Below, one piece after another: positions 54,213 to 63,444 of a stretch of 64,000 bases of DNA. The position numbers and the translations under genes were made by a program. Where the stretch lies: assembly GCF_009938225.1 (NCBI RefSeq), contig NZ_AP019657.1:496001-560000 (forward strand). The letters are read 5' to 3'. This DNA comes from Vibrio ponticus (GTDB lineage Bacteria; Pseudomonadota; Gammaproteobacteria; Enterobacterales; Vibrionaceae). A model generated the notes under the pieces. The model searched no databases and had not been told where the DNA came from. It saw nothing but the letters and a program-made list of their open reading frames with translations. Position 1 is the first letter of the stretch; every line of letters starts with the position of its first letter.

Positions 54213-56252
54213 ATGAGTTTAGGCCCAATAGGGATGAATGCTGGCATGGATATCAATGCCATGGTAAGCAAAATTGTTGAAGCTGAGCGCGCACCAAAGC
54301 AGCAAAGCATCAACAAGCAGCTTAACCAGATTGATTCTAGTATCAGTGCCTATGGTCGGCTCAGAGAGTCGCTGGATACGATGAAAAACTTAATGACGAG
54401 CTTTCGCCAAGAGAAGGCGTTTGCGGCGCGAAAAGCAGAATCGACTGATGATGCTGTCGTGTCAGCAACCGCAACCACTGAAGCGATTGCTGGTCGTTAT
54501 GCTGTCGATGTGTTGCAACTTGCTCAGAGTCATAAAGTCGCTTCAGATGTTTTTTCTGAAGAGACGAAATTTGGCGCTGGTGAGTTGCGAATTTCGATGG
54601 GTAAGAAATCTTTTACTGTTGATGTAAGAGAGAATGCCAAAATTACAGACATCGTGCGCAGTATTAATGGGGATAAAAGTAACCCAGGCGTTCGTGCATC
54701 TGTTATCAATGACGTTAATGGACCGCGATTGATTGTTGCTTCTGAACTCTCAGGGCAAGAGAATGCGGTCAGTATGAGCGTTAGTTCGGATAAAACCGAT
54801 AACCCTCTCAAAAAACTCGAATATAAAACCCTTGAGCAACGCGTCTCTGATTTGGAGAAAGCACGCGCGAAGGCCCAAGAGTTAATTAGCCCGCTTACCC
54901 CTCAGGAACAATTGGTTGCCGACCGTATTGCCGAGCGCAATATCACAGCGGCAAGAAATGTCGACCAAGAAATTGCCGATGCGACCAAGCAAGCGGCAAC
55001 GATTGTCGATCCGAAAGCGGCTAATGATGTCACGCCTGCCAATCAAATTTCCACACAAGCGTTAGCCGCGGCGGCGAGTGCTGGTCAAGCAGCGAATAAA
55101 TACATCAAACCGGAAGATCGAATCCCTGGTTGGACTGAAACCGCATCGGGGACATTGTTGGATTCTTACTGGGAGCCAGAGCCTGAATTAGATGCCAAAG
55201 CACTAGAAAAGTCAGGTGATGTACCCGGCTGGTCTAATACTGCCTCAGGTACTTTGACCGACTCTTATGTTACGCCAAAAGAGGCGCAGGCAGAGTTGGA
55301 TAAAAAACTCGCGATTGAGAAAGCCAATATTGAAGTGGCTAACAAACAAGAGATCGACAAGATTGATGCGGCGTTGCAAGCGGGCGATCTTAACGATGCA
55401 CAGGCCAAGCAAGCGAAGCAGGACTTGCTGCCTGAAGAGCAGCGTAACTATATTCAGCGAGTAGAAACAGCCCAGCAAGAACTGAAAGCAGCTCAAGAGG
55501 CGTTTGATGTTTACAGTGGCATGAGCCAAGTTCAAGCCGCACAAGACTCGCAAGTGTTGCTCGATGGTGTCGCTCAGCTCTCAAGCAATAATAATGTGAT
55601 TGAAAACGCCATAGATGGTGTCGATTTGACGTTGAAAGGGCGCACCCAGCCAGGCAAGCCAACTTCTGAAATTGACATTGAGTACAACCGTGAAGGGGTT
55701 CGTGAGGACATTGAGCAGTTTGTTGCTGCCTATAACCAATTCCACCAATTATCGCAGCAACTGTCTAATGTTGATCCCGTTACCGGTGAACGGGGACCGT
55801 TGGCGGGTGACAGCGTGGTACGCAGTGCGGACTCTCGTTTGAAGGTGGTGTTTTCATCTCCTGTCGAACCAGCGCCAGAAGAGTTAAAGTCCTTAACCGA
55901 GTTTGGTATTACCACCACGCGTCAGGGCTCTTTAGAAATCAATTATTCAATGCTCGATCGTCAATTGAATAATAACTTTAACAAGCTTGAAGACTTTTTT
56001 GGCGGGAATGAAGGTTTCGCCAAAAAGGTGGAAGATGCTATTCATGGTATCACTGGGGTGCAAGGTGCTCTACGGACTCGAGAAAAGAGCCTGGTTGAGC
56101 GCAACTACCGCATGCAAGACGAACAAGTGAATTTAGATCGCCGCATGGAAGGGCTAGAAAAGCGTACGCACGCCAAGTTTGTTGCGATGCAAGAGTCGAC
56201 CAGCAAGATGCAGCATCAACTAGCAGGAATGATGAATGCAATGGGCGGATGA
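54213..56252 (+). CDS. fliD: Flagellar filament cap protein FliD (hook-associated protein 2)
   Basis: A 679-residue cap protein, much longer than E. coli FliD (468). The N-terminal FliD domain (about 1-110, GMDINAMVSKIVEAERAPK) and the C-terminal domain (about 440-679, VDLTLKGRT to MQHQLAGMMNAMGG) are conserved. The extra length is a hydrophilic middle region (about 205-440) rich in Ala, Gln and Glu. Within it, residues 304-336 and 337-369 form a tandem repeat with PGWTETASGTLLDSY and PGWSNTASGTLTDSY. FliD caps the growing filament and can contact host surfaces. Confidence 0.94.
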   Translation: MSLGPIGMNAGMDINAMVSKIVEAERAPKQQSINKQLNQIDSSISAYGRLRESLDTMKNLMTSFRQEKAFAARKAESTDDAVVSATATTEAIAGRYAVDVLQLAQSHKVASDVFSEETKFGAGELRISMGKKSFTVDVRENAKITDIVRSINGDKSNPGVRASVINDVNGPRLIVASELSGQENAVSMSVSSDKTDNPLKKLEYKTLEQRVSDLEKARAKAQELISPLTPQEQLVADRIAERNITAARNVDQEIADATKQAATIVDPKAANDVTPANQISTQALAAAASAGQAANKYIKPEDRIPGWTETASGTLLDSYWEPEPELDAKALEKSGDVPGWSNTASGTLTDSYVTPKEAQAELDKKLAIEKANIEVANKQEIDKIDAALQAGDLNDAQAKQAKQDLLPEEQRNYIQRVETAQQELKAAQEAFDVYSGMSQVQAAQDSQVLLDGVAQLSSNNNVIENAIDGVDLTLKGRTQPGKPTSEIDIEYNREGVREDIEQFVAAYNQFHQLSQQLSNVDPVTGERGPLAGDSVVRSADSRLKVVFSSPVEPAPEELKSLTEFGITTTRQGSLEINYSMLDRQLNNNFNKLEDFFGGNEGFAKKVEDAIHGITGVQGALRTREKSLVERNYRMQDEQVNLDRRMEGLEKRTHAKFVAMQESTSKMQHQLAGMMNAMGG

Positions 56253-56559
56253 TTTTCCAGCGATGCTGGCTCAACTAAGTGATCTAGATCAAACTATCAT
56301 CAGGGAACTTTTATCGACAGAGATTAATTCTGAAGAAATAGCGGATTTGGTCGATAAAAGGGAACAATTATTGAATAGCCTAATGCAATTAATTAATCAG
56401 TCGCCGCAATTGGCAAACACTGAGCATTGGCAAATTGCAGTTAAGCAGACGCAAAAAGTGGTTAATTTGATGCAAGATAAAACCAAAGTCATTGGTCAAT
56501 CATTGCACAAATATCGACATGGCAATAAGTCTGTTCAGCAATATAAGAAATTTTTATAA
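56236..56559 (+). CDS. flaI: FlaI, FliT-like flagellar chaperone
   Basis: A 107-residue helical protein in the place of FlaI/FliT, between fliD and fliS. Sequence LDQTIIRELLSTEINSEEIADLV and the C-terminal KVIGQSLHKYRHGNKSVQQYKKFL support a small export-chaperone role for FliD. Its ATG lies 17 bases inside the end of fliD, in another frame, so translation is coupled. Sequence similarity to E. coli FliT is low; context is the main evidence. Confidence 0.82.
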   Translation: MQWADDFPAMLAQLSDLDQTIIRELLSTEINSEEIADLVDKREQLLNSLMQLINQSPQLANTEHWQIAVKQTQKVVNLMQDKTKVIGQSLHKYRHGNKSVQQYKKFL

Positions 56560-56571
56560 AAGAGGTATGTT

Positions 56572-56982
56572 ATGCGTGGTTCATTACAGGCTTACAAGAA
56601 GGTATCGGTAGATAGCCAACTGAGTGCGGCCTCCCCGCATAAAATCGTGCAAATGTTGATGGCTGGTGCCATTGAGCGTTTGATTCAAGGTAAGGCTGCG
56701 ATGCAGCAAGGCAATATTCCGGTAAAAGGTGAGCGTTTAGGTAAAGCCTTGGACATTATTATTAGCTTGAGAAGCTGTCTATCGATGGATGATGGTGGTG
56801 ATATCGCGCAAAATCTCGATCAATTATACGAATTCATGATTACACAGATAACTGCGGCGAACCACAAAAATGACCCACAACCGATTGACGATGTGATTGA
56901 GATTATCCGCGAGATAAAATCAGCTTGGGATCAGATACCAACTGAGTTTCACAACCTAACTGCCAATGAGGTAGGTATCTAA
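56572..56982 (+). CDS. fliS: Flagellin export chaperone FliS
   Basis: A 136-residue four-helix chaperone that holds flagellin C-termini until export. The family segments AYKKVSVDSQLSAASPHKIVQMLM and RLGKALDIIISLRSCLSMDDGG are clear. AGAGGT precedes the ATG, 12 bases after flaI. A terminator-like hairpin follows at 57097. Confidence 0.93.
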   Translation: MRGSLQAYKKVSVDSQLSAASPHKIVQMLMAGAIERLIQGKAAMQQGNIPVKGERLGKALDIIISLRSCLSMDDGGDIAQNLDQLYEFMITQITAANHKNDPQPIDDVIEIIREIKSAWDQIPTEFHNLTANEVGI

Positions 56983-57096
56983 CATTTACGTAACTTTTGT
57001 ATGGTTGATTGTCAGATTTTAGAGCTAAAGCATTTGGGTAAACATCACACCCTATAATTGCTTGGTTGCCTTATTTTTTATATCAAATAGAATATA

Positions 57097-57124
57097 AGCC
57101 ACTATAACCCTAGTGGCTAATTTT
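57097..57124 (+). terminator. Probable terminator between fliS and flrA
   Basis: AGCCACTA (57097-57104) pairs with TAGTGGCT (57111-57118) on a six-base loop, followed by AATTTTG. The T-run is short, so termination may be partial; flrA should start from its own sigma-70 promoter in the bases that follow. Confidence 0.6.
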
Positions 57125-57231
57125 GTTGCATAAACATTAGCATAATTAATTGCTTAAAAATCACTCAAATTTATAAAAGTGATATTGAGTTTGGCAACCC
57201 AAAGTATTAACGAAGGCAATCATTCATATCT

Positions 57232-58698
57232 ATGCAAGGCTTAGCAAAATTACTTGTCATTGAAGACGACGCTCAAGCACAAATCAATCTAGCTTCGATT
57301 CTAGATTTTGTTGGTGAGCAATGCGAAGTAGTCAATGCTGCACAAATTGACTCGCTAGATATTTCCGGTATCTGGTCTGGTTGCATTATTGGATCCATTG
57401 ATAAGGCTGAACACGCAGCAAAGTTGAATGAAAAACTTTCATATGCAAGCCATATCCCGCTCCTAATCCTTAATTCTTCTTTTGCTTACGCGGAAGATTT
57501 TACCAACTACGTTGGTGACCTTGCTTACCCTCTCAACTACCCACAACTTAGTGAAGCTTTGCGCCATTGTAAGGACTTCCTAGGACGTAAAGGGGTTAAT
57601 GTTGTTTCTAGTGAGCGTAAGAATACCCTGTTTCGCAGCCTTGTTGGGCAAAGCCACGGCATAAAAGAAGTGCGTCACCTCATCGAGCAAGTCTCTTCGA
57701 GTGAAGCCAACGTACTGATTCTTGGTGAGTCGGGTACGGGTAAAGAAGTTGTCGCGCGCAATATTCATTACCATTCACCGCGTCGTGGTGGACCTTTCGT
57801 GCCAATTAACTGTGGCGCTATCCCACCAGATCTGTTGGAAAGTGAGCTGTTTGGTCATGAGAAAGGCGCATTTACTGGCGCAATCACGTCACGTAAAGGT
57901 CGTTTTGAACTCGCAGAAGGTGGCACTCTGTTTTTGGATGAGATCGGTGACATGCCGATGCCAATGCAGGTGAAGCTATTAAGAGTGCTGCAAGAGCGCT
58001 GCTTTGAACGAGTAGGCGGCAATAGCACCATTCGCGCCAATGTGCGCGTGATTGCGGCAACCCATCGCAATTTAGATCACATGATCAATGATGGCGGATT
58101 CAGAGAAGATCTCTACTACCGTTTGAATGTGTTTCCAATTGAAATGCCTGCTCTGCGTGAACGCAAAGAAGATATTCCACTGTTGTTGCAAGAGTTAATG
58201 ACGCGATTGGAAGCGGAGGGCTCACAGCCGATCTGCTTTACTCCTCGTGCTACCAATTCATTAATGGAACACGATTGGCCAGGTAATGTGCGTGAATTGG
58301 CTAATTTGGTTGAGCGTATGATTATTCTCTATCCAAATAGTTTGGTAGATGTGAATCATCTACCAACCAAATACCGCTACAGTGATATTCCAGAGTTCCA
58401 ACCTGAATACAATCCAACGGTTTCTGTGGAAGAGCAAGAGCGTGATGTCTTACAGAATATCTTTGCTGAAGATTTCTGCATGGATGAAATGGATCTGTTT
58501 GGTTCATCAGATAATGCTCCTCAATCGCTTCCACCAGAGGGTGTGAATTTGAAAGAGATGTTGGCTGATCTTGAAGTAAATATGATCAATCAGGCGCTGG
58601 ACGCTCAGGGTGGTATTGTCGCTCGCGCAGCAGATATGTTGGGTATGCGCCGAACTACGCTGGTGGAAAAAATGCGTAAATATAATCTACAACGTTAG
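57232..58698 (+). CDS. flrA: Flagellar master regulator FlrA (sigma-54-dependent activator)
   Basis: A 488-residue FleQ-type regulator that starts the flagellar cascade. The N-terminal receiver-like domain (1-120) lacks the usual phospho-acceptor: IIGSI stands where the aspartate is expected. The AAA+ domain (about 135-370) has LGESGTGKE, the sigma-54-contacting GAFTGA and the arginine-finger region. A Fis-type helix-turn-helix ends the protein ([20 protein letters not shown]). Arg135 and Arg176, the c-di-GMP-binding residues defined in V. cholerae FlrA, are both present at the same numbers. Its expected targets include the flrBC promoter at 58761. Confidence 0.96.
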   Translation: MQGLAKLLVIEDDAQAQINLASILDFVGEQCEVVNAAQIDSLDISGIWSGCIIGSIDKAEHAAKLNEKLSYASHIPLLILNSSFAYAEDFTNYVGDLAYPLNYPQLSEALRHCKDFLGRKGVNVVSSERKNTLFRSLVGQSHGIKEVRHLIEQVSSSEANVLILGESGTGKEVVARNIHYHSPRRGGPFVPINCGAIPPDLLESELFGHEKGAFTGAITSRKGRFELAEGGTLFLDEIGDMPMPMQVKLLRVLQERCFERVGGNSTIRANVRVIAATHRNLDHMINDGGFREDLYYRLNVFPIEMPALRERKEDIPLLLQELMTRLEAEGSQPICFTPRATNSLMEHDWPGNVRELANLVERMIILYPNSLVDVNHLPTKYRYSDIPEFQPEYNPTVSVEEQERDVLQNIFAEDFCMDEMDLFGSSDNAPQSLPPEGVNLKEMLADLEVNMINQALDAQGGIVARAADMLGMRRTTLVEKMRKYNLQR

Positions 58699-58760
58699 AT
58701 TTTAATGGCGTCAAAAAACTGACTTTGAATTAAGTTGTTGAAAAATAAATAATAATGGCT

Positions 58761-58775
58761 TGGCGTGCTTCTTGC
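58761..58775 (+). promoter_or_regulatory. Sigma-54 promoter of flrBC
   Basis: TGGCGTGCTTCTTGC has the GG and GC dinucleotides at the exact -24/-12 spacing of the sigma-54 consensus. It lies 56-70 bases before the flrB start, as expected for an FlrA-activated class II promoter. Confidence 0.88.
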
Positions 58776-58830
58776 ATCCCAAGCCATTGCAGTTTTTAAG
58801 GCAAAATAACGACGATTGAGTTGGTCAGCA

Positions 58831-59865
58831 ATGGAAAACCATTTAGGTTCTTTAGAAGAACAAGTAGAGCGCTATAAGCAGGTGCTGGATGTGATGCCTG
58901 CTGGGGTCATTTTGCTTGACACCCAAGGTGTCGTAAGAGAAGTGAACCCGGAAGCGGAACGCTTACTTGAAGTACCGTTAGTGGGGCATAAGTGGTTTGA
59001 GGTAATCCAATGGGCTTTCGCTCCTCGTGAAGATGATGGTCATGAGATCTCTTTGCGCAATGGACGCAAAGTTCGTTTAGCTATATCGGCTTCAAATTCT
59101 GGGCAACTCATTCTTATTACCGACCTAACTGAAACGCGGTTGCTTCAATCGCGAGTGAGTGATTTACAGCGTTTGTCCTCACTTGGTCGCATGGTTGCTT
59201 CGCTTGCCCATCAAGTGCGCACACCGTTATCAAGTGCGATGCTTTATGCCGCTAACCTTGGTGCGCCAAATCTTCCGGCGGCAACCAAACAACGTTTTCA
59301 AACTAAATTACTCGATCGTCTCCATGATCTTGAAAAGCAAGTCAACGACATGTTGCTCTTTGCTAAAGGCGGCGACAATAAAGTCGTTAAACCATTTACC
59401 ATTGCCGATCTTGTCGCCGAGTTTTCGCCAATGGTAGAAACCGCGATAAAAAATAATGCAATAGATTATTGTTTGGAGGTTGAAGAACAAGATACCTGCT
59501 TAATCGGAAACGCCAATGCCATTGCTTCGGCATTGAGTAATTTGGTGATGAATGCGATTCAGATTGCAGGTAAAGAGTCTCAACTCGATGTGTTCTTTAG
59601 ACCGGTAAACAATGAGCTTAAGATTTCTGTGCAAGATAGCGGTCCTGGTGTACCACCAGAGCTGCAGCAAAAAATTATGGAACCTTTCTTTACTACGCGA
59701 TCACAAGGCACAGGCTTAGGGCTAGCCGTTGTCCAGATGGTGTGTCGCGCTCACGATGGAAGGTTAGAACTTATTTCTGAAGAGGGTGAGGGTGCATGTT
59801 TCACGGTGTGCATTCCGCTCGAGCGAACTCAACCTCTTGACCAATCAGTAACGACTGGAGAATAA
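58831..59865 (+). CDS. flrB: Flagellar sensor histidine kinase FlrB
   Basis: A 344-residue soluble kinase from ATG 58831; a TTG start five codons earlier (58816) is also possible and neither has a strong ribosome site. A PAS domain (about 15-100, AGVILLDTQGVVREVNPEAE) is followed by the HisKA helix with the phosphorylated histidine in SLAHQVRTPLSSAML and an ATPase domain with DSGPGVP and TGLGLAVVQM. No membrane helix. It phosphorylates FlrC, encoded one base downstream of its stop. Confidence 0.94.
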   Translation: MENHLGSLEEQVERYKQVLDVMPAGVILLDTQGVVREVNPEAERLLEVPLVGHKWFEVIQWAFAPREDDGHEISLRNGRKVRLAISASNSGQLILITDLTETRLLQSRVSDLQRLSSLGRMVASLAHQVRTPLSSAMLYAANLGAPNLPAATKQRFQTKLLDRLHDLEKQVNDMLLFAKGGDNKVVKPFTIADLVAEFSPMVETAIKNNAIDYCLEVEEQDTCLIGNANAIASALSNLVMNAIQIAGKESQLDVFFRPVNNELKISVQDSGPGVPPELQQKIMEPFFTTRSQGTGLGLAVVQMVCRAHDGRLELISEEGEGACFTVCIPLERTQPLDQSVTTGE

Positions 59866-59866
59866 C

Positions 59867-61273
59867 ATGGCTCAGAGCAAGGTACTTATCGTTGAAGATG
59901 ACGAAGGTCTACGCGAAGCGCTGGTAGACACCTTAGCGCTTGCAGGTTACGAATGGCTTGAAGCGGATAGCGCAGAAGACGCACTCGTGAAGCTGAAGTC
60001 AAACAGTGTCGATATCGTTGTCTCTGATGTACAAATGGCTGGCATGGGTGGTTTGGCTTTGCTGCGCAACATTAAACAGCATTGGCCGAATTTACCGGTG
60101 TTACTGATGACTGCTTACGCCAATATAGAAGATGCCGTTTCTGCAATGAAAGATGGCGCGATTGACTATATGGCAAAGCCATTTGCTCCAGAAGTATTAC
60201 TGAATATGGTCAGCCGTTACGCACCAGTAAAATCAGACGACAACGGCGATGCCGTGGTGGCTGATGAAAAGAGCCTAAAACTACTTGCGTTGGCAGAAAA
60301 AGTCGCGAAAACCGATGCGAATGTCATGATTTTAGGTCCGAGTGGTTCGGGTAAAGAAGTGATGTCTCGCTACATTCACAATGCGTCTAATCGTAAAGAT
60401 GGTCCTTTCGTTGCGATTAACTGTGCCGCGATTCCAGACAATATGCTGGAAGCGACGTTGTTCGGTTATGAAAAAGGTGCCTTTACTGGCGCGGTACAAG
60501 CCTGCCCTGGTAAGTTTGAACAGGCGCAAGGTGGTACCATTTTGCTCGATGAAATCAGTGAGATGGATCTGAGTTTGCAGGCAAAGCTGCTGCGTGTCCT
60601 GCAAGAGCGTGAAGTGGAGCGCTTAGGTAGCCGCAAGAGCATCAAGTTGGATGTGCGTGTTTTGGCAACCAGTAACCGCGATCTCAAACAATATGTTCAA
60701 GAGGGCAATTTCCGTGAAGACCTTTACTATCGCTTGAACGTATTCCCTATTGCATGGCCAGCGTTGTGCGACCGCCAAGGGGACATTGAACCATTGGCAA
60801 AACACTTGATTGAACGTCACTGTCAAAAGCAAGGTTTACCTGTTCCTGCTCTGAGTGAAGAAGCGATTCGTAAACTGCTCGCGTACTCATGGCCAGGCAA
60901 CGTACGTGAGCTGGATAATGTCGTGCAGCGCGCGCTGATTCTGAGTGAAAATGGCTCGATTACTGGAGAAAATATCCTGCTGGAAGGACTGGATTGGCAA
61001 GATGCCACTAGTTTGCAGCAAGTGGTTGAAAATGCATCAGTAATTGCACCTAATGTTAAGCCGATTGCTGAAGTTGAGAGCTTGAGTGGATTGTCGAACA
61101 ATTCAGGTCTCGGTAATGAACTTAGAGACCAGGAGTATGCTATTATCCTCGACACTTTAGTTGAGTGTGGTGGTCGCAGAAAAGAAATGGCGGACAAGCT
61201 AGGTATTAGCCCACGCACTTTGCGCTATAAGCTCGCAAAAATGCGCGATGCAGGGATTGATATTCCAAACTAA
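59867..61273 (+). CDS. flrC: Flagellar response regulator FlrC (sigma-54-dependent)
   Basis: A 468-residue NtrC-type regulator. The receiver domain (1-120) has the acidic pocket EDD and the phospho-acceptor Asp54 in VVSDVQM, unlike FlrA. The AAA+ domain has the Walker A loop GPSGSGKE, GAFTGA for sigma-54 contact and the LLDEISEMDLSLQ Walker B region. A Fis-type helix-turn-helix ends the protein (LGISPRTLRYKL). It activates the class III genes, including the fliE promoter 30 bases downstream. Confidence 0.96.
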   Translation: MAQSKVLIVEDDEGLREALVDTLALAGYEWLEADSAEDALVKLKSNSVDIVVSDVQMAGMGGLALLRNIKQHWPNLPVLLMTAYANIEDAVSAMKDGAIDYMAKPFAPEVLLNMVSRYAPVKSDDNGDAVVADEKSLKLLALAEKVAKTDANVMILGPSGSGKEVMSRYIHNASNRKDGPFVAINCAAIPDNMLEATLFGYEKGAFTGAVQACPGKFEQAQGGTILLDEISEMDLSLQAKLLRVLQEREVERLGSRKSIKLDVRVLATSNRDLKQYVQEGNFREDLYYRLNVFPIAWPALCDRQGDIEPLAKHLIERHCQKQGLPVPALSEEAIRKLLAYSWPGNVRELDNVVQRALILSENGSITGENILLEGLDWQDATSLQQVVENASVIAPNVKPIAEVESLSGLSNNSGLGNELRDQEYAIILDTLVECGGRRKEMADKLGISPRTLRYKLAKMRDAGIDIPN

Positions 61274-61302
61274 CGTGCTATTTTCGTAAATTCATAACTT
61301 GA

Positions 61303-61317
61303 TGGCATAGCCTTTGC
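61303..61317 (+). promoter_or_regulatory. Sigma-54 promoter of the fliEFG operon
   Basis: TGGCATAGCCTTTGC has GG and GC at the -24/-12 spacing. It lies 55-69 bases before the fliE start and immediately after flrC, fitting an FlrC-activated class III promoter. Confidence 0.88.
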
Positions 61318-61371
61318 AGTGTCATTTTTATAACGGAGAGAGCAGTCAAAGAATTGACTTGTGGGGTAACA

Positions 61372-61683
61372 ATGAGAATAGATGGCTTTAATAGTGAAAT
61401 GCAGGCGTTGATGTTGGAAGCAACCAACAGTAAACCTGTGGCAACCGGTCAAACGGTCGGCGCTGACTTTAAAGATCTATTAAACAACGCAATTAACAAT
61501 GTTAATAGCCTTGCTAAAACCTCCAGCGATCTCCAAACACGCTTCGATCGCGGCGATGAGAATGTCTCACTTTCTGATGTGATGATCGCCCGTAACAAAT
61601 CGAGTGTCGCGTTTGAAGCAACAATTCAAGTACGTAACAAACTTGTTGAGTCGTACAAAGAATTGATGAATATGCCAGTCTAA
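61372..61683 (+). CDS. fliE: Flagellar basal-body protein FliE
   Basis: A 103-residue protein linking the MS ring to the rod. The ATG at 61372 gives the normal N-terminus MRIDGFNSEMQALML and length; a TTG six codons earlier is unlikely. The C-terminal SLSDVMIARNKSSVAFEATI and VRNKLVESYKELMNMPV are the FliE signature. First gene of the operon continuing with fliF and fliG. Confidence 0.95.
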   Translation: MRIDGFNSEMQALMLEATNSKPVATGQTVGADFKDLLNNAINNVNSLAKTSSDLQTRFDRGDENVSLSDVMIARNKSSVAFEATIQVRNKLVESYKELMNMPV

Positions 61684-61698
61684 ATTTAGGTATCGTCA

Positions 61699-63444
61699 GT
61701 GTCTGATCAAAACAAATCAACAGATTTAGCCTTGTCAGGCTCTTCGTCAGATGGTGCGCTTGTCGCTCATAATGACTTAGATCACCAAGGTCAAAATCCA
61801 GATCTAGATGAAAAAAGCAGCTCCAAGTTTGATATGGCGGTGGGTGATCTTGACCTCATCCGTCAGGTGGTATTGGTGCTGGCTATTTCCATCTGTGTTG
61901 CGTTGATTGTCATGCTGTTTTTCTGGGTCAAAGAGCCAGAAATGCGCCCGCTCGGCGCGTATGAAACAGAAGAACTTATCCCAATTCTCGATCATCTTGA
62001 TGCCCAGCAGCTTGAATATAAGCTCGAAGGTAACACGGTGATGGTACCTGTCAGCGAATACAACAGCCTCAAACTCAACCTTGCCCGCGCAGGCTTAAAC
62101 CAAGCGACGGAAGCGGGTGATGAGATCTTACTGCAAGATATGGGCTTTGGTGTTTCTCAACGCCTAGAACTTGAGCGTTTGAAACTCAGTCGCGAGCGTC
62201 AACTTTCTCAAGCGATGGAAGAGATGACTCAAGTACGCCGTGCCCGTGTGCTACTGGCACTGCCAAAACAGAGCGTATTTGTTCGTCATAATCAAGAAGC
62301 CTCGGCTTCAGTATTTTTGACCCTGAAAACCGGTAACGGCTTAAAACAAGAAGAGGTCGACTCTATTGTTGATATGGTTTCGAGCGCCGTGCCTGGAATG
62401 AAGCCATCACGCGTGACAGTAACGGATCAGCATGGTCGTTTGCTTAGCTCAGGTTCACAAGATGCCGCATCAATGGCTCGTCGCAAAGAGCATGAGTTAG
62501 AGAAAAACCAGGAAGCGGCGCTGCGCGAGAAAATCGACTCGGTACTGATTCCAATTCTGGGTTTTGGTAACTATACCGCGCAAGTGGATATCGAACTGGA
62601 TTTTAGTGCCGTTGAACAGACGCGTAAAAGTTTTGATCCTAATACCCCTGCAACCCGTAGTGAGTACACGCTGGAAGATTACAACAACGGAAGCGTTGTT
62701 GCCGGTGTGCCGGGGGCGCTAAGCAATCAGCCGCCAGCAGATGCGTCGATTCCACAAGATGTGGCACAGATGAAAGATGGTTCAGTGCTTGGTCAAGGCT
62801 CAGTGCATAAAGAAGCGACACGTAATTTCGAACTGGATACCACGATCAGTCATGAGCGTCGTCAAACTGGTGTGGTCAATCGTCAAACGGTCGCGGTGGC
62901 GATTAAGAATCGCGCCATCGTGAATCCTGATACCGGTGAAACCAGTTATCAGCCATTATCTGCCACCGAGTTGGACTCTATCCGCCAAGTACTCGTTGGG
63001 GCAGTGGGCTTTAATCAGCAACGCGGTGACTTGCTGAATGTACTAAGTATGCAATTTGCTGAGCCTCAAGTGGACGTGATTGCTGATGTTCCAATTTGGG
63101 AACATCCAAATTTCAACGATTGGATTCGTTGGCTTGCTAGTGCTTTGGTGATCATCATCGTGGTGTTAGTCCTTGTTCGTCCTGCAATGAAGAAACTGCT
63201 TAACCCAGCGGCTGATGAAGAAGAACAAATGTACGGTCCAGACGGTATGCCTATCGGTGCCGATGGCGAAACCAGTCTGATTGGTGGTGATTTAGATGGT
63301 GGCGAACTGTTTGAATTCGGTTCAAGTATCGATCTACCAAACCTGCATAAAGACGAAGATGTATTAAAAGCGGTGCGCGCGCTGGTGGCGAATGAGCCTG
63401 AGCTTGCCGCACAAGTTGTGAAGAACTGGATGAAAGATGGCTAA
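61699..63444 (+). CDS. fliF: Flagellar MS-ring protein FliF
   Basis: A 581-residue protein with two membrane helices (about 50-72 and 473-493) flanking the large periplasmic ring-building region, which includes the motifs YNSLKLNLARAGLNQATEAG and RARVLLALPKQSVFVR. The cytoplasmic tail (about 540-581) that holds FliG is present (LHKDEDVLKAVRALVANEPE). Start is GTG at 61699. The N-terminus is long and polar, as in other Vibrio FliF. Its end overlaps the fliG start by eight bases. Confidence 0.95.
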   Translation: MSDQNKSTDLALSGSSSDGALVAHNDLDHQGQNPDLDEKSSSKFDMAVGDLDLIRQVVLVLAISICVALIVMLFFWVKEPEMRPLGAYETEELIPILDHLDAQQLEYKLEGNTVMVPVSEYNSLKLNLARAGLNQATEAGDEILLQDMGFGVSQRLELERLKLSRERQLSQAMEEMTQVRRARVLLALPKQSVFVRHNQEASASVFLTLKTGNGLKQEEVDSIVDMVSSAVPGMKPSRVTVTDQHGRLLSSGSQDAASMARRKEHELEKNQEAALREKIDSVLIPILGFGNYTAQVDIELDFSAVEQTRKSFDPNTPATRSEYTLEDYNNGSVVAGVPGALSNQPPADASIPQDVAQMKDGSVLGQGSVHKEATRNFELDTTISHERRQTGVVNRQTVAVAIKNRAIVNPDTGETSYQPLSATELDSIRQVLVGAVGFNQQRGDLLNVLSMQFAEPQVDVIADVPIWEHPNFNDWIRWLASALVIIIVVLVLVRPAMKKLLNPAADEEEQMYGPDGMPIGADGETSLIGGDLDGGELFEFGSSIDLPNLHKDEDVLKAVRALVANEPELAAQVVKNWMKDG

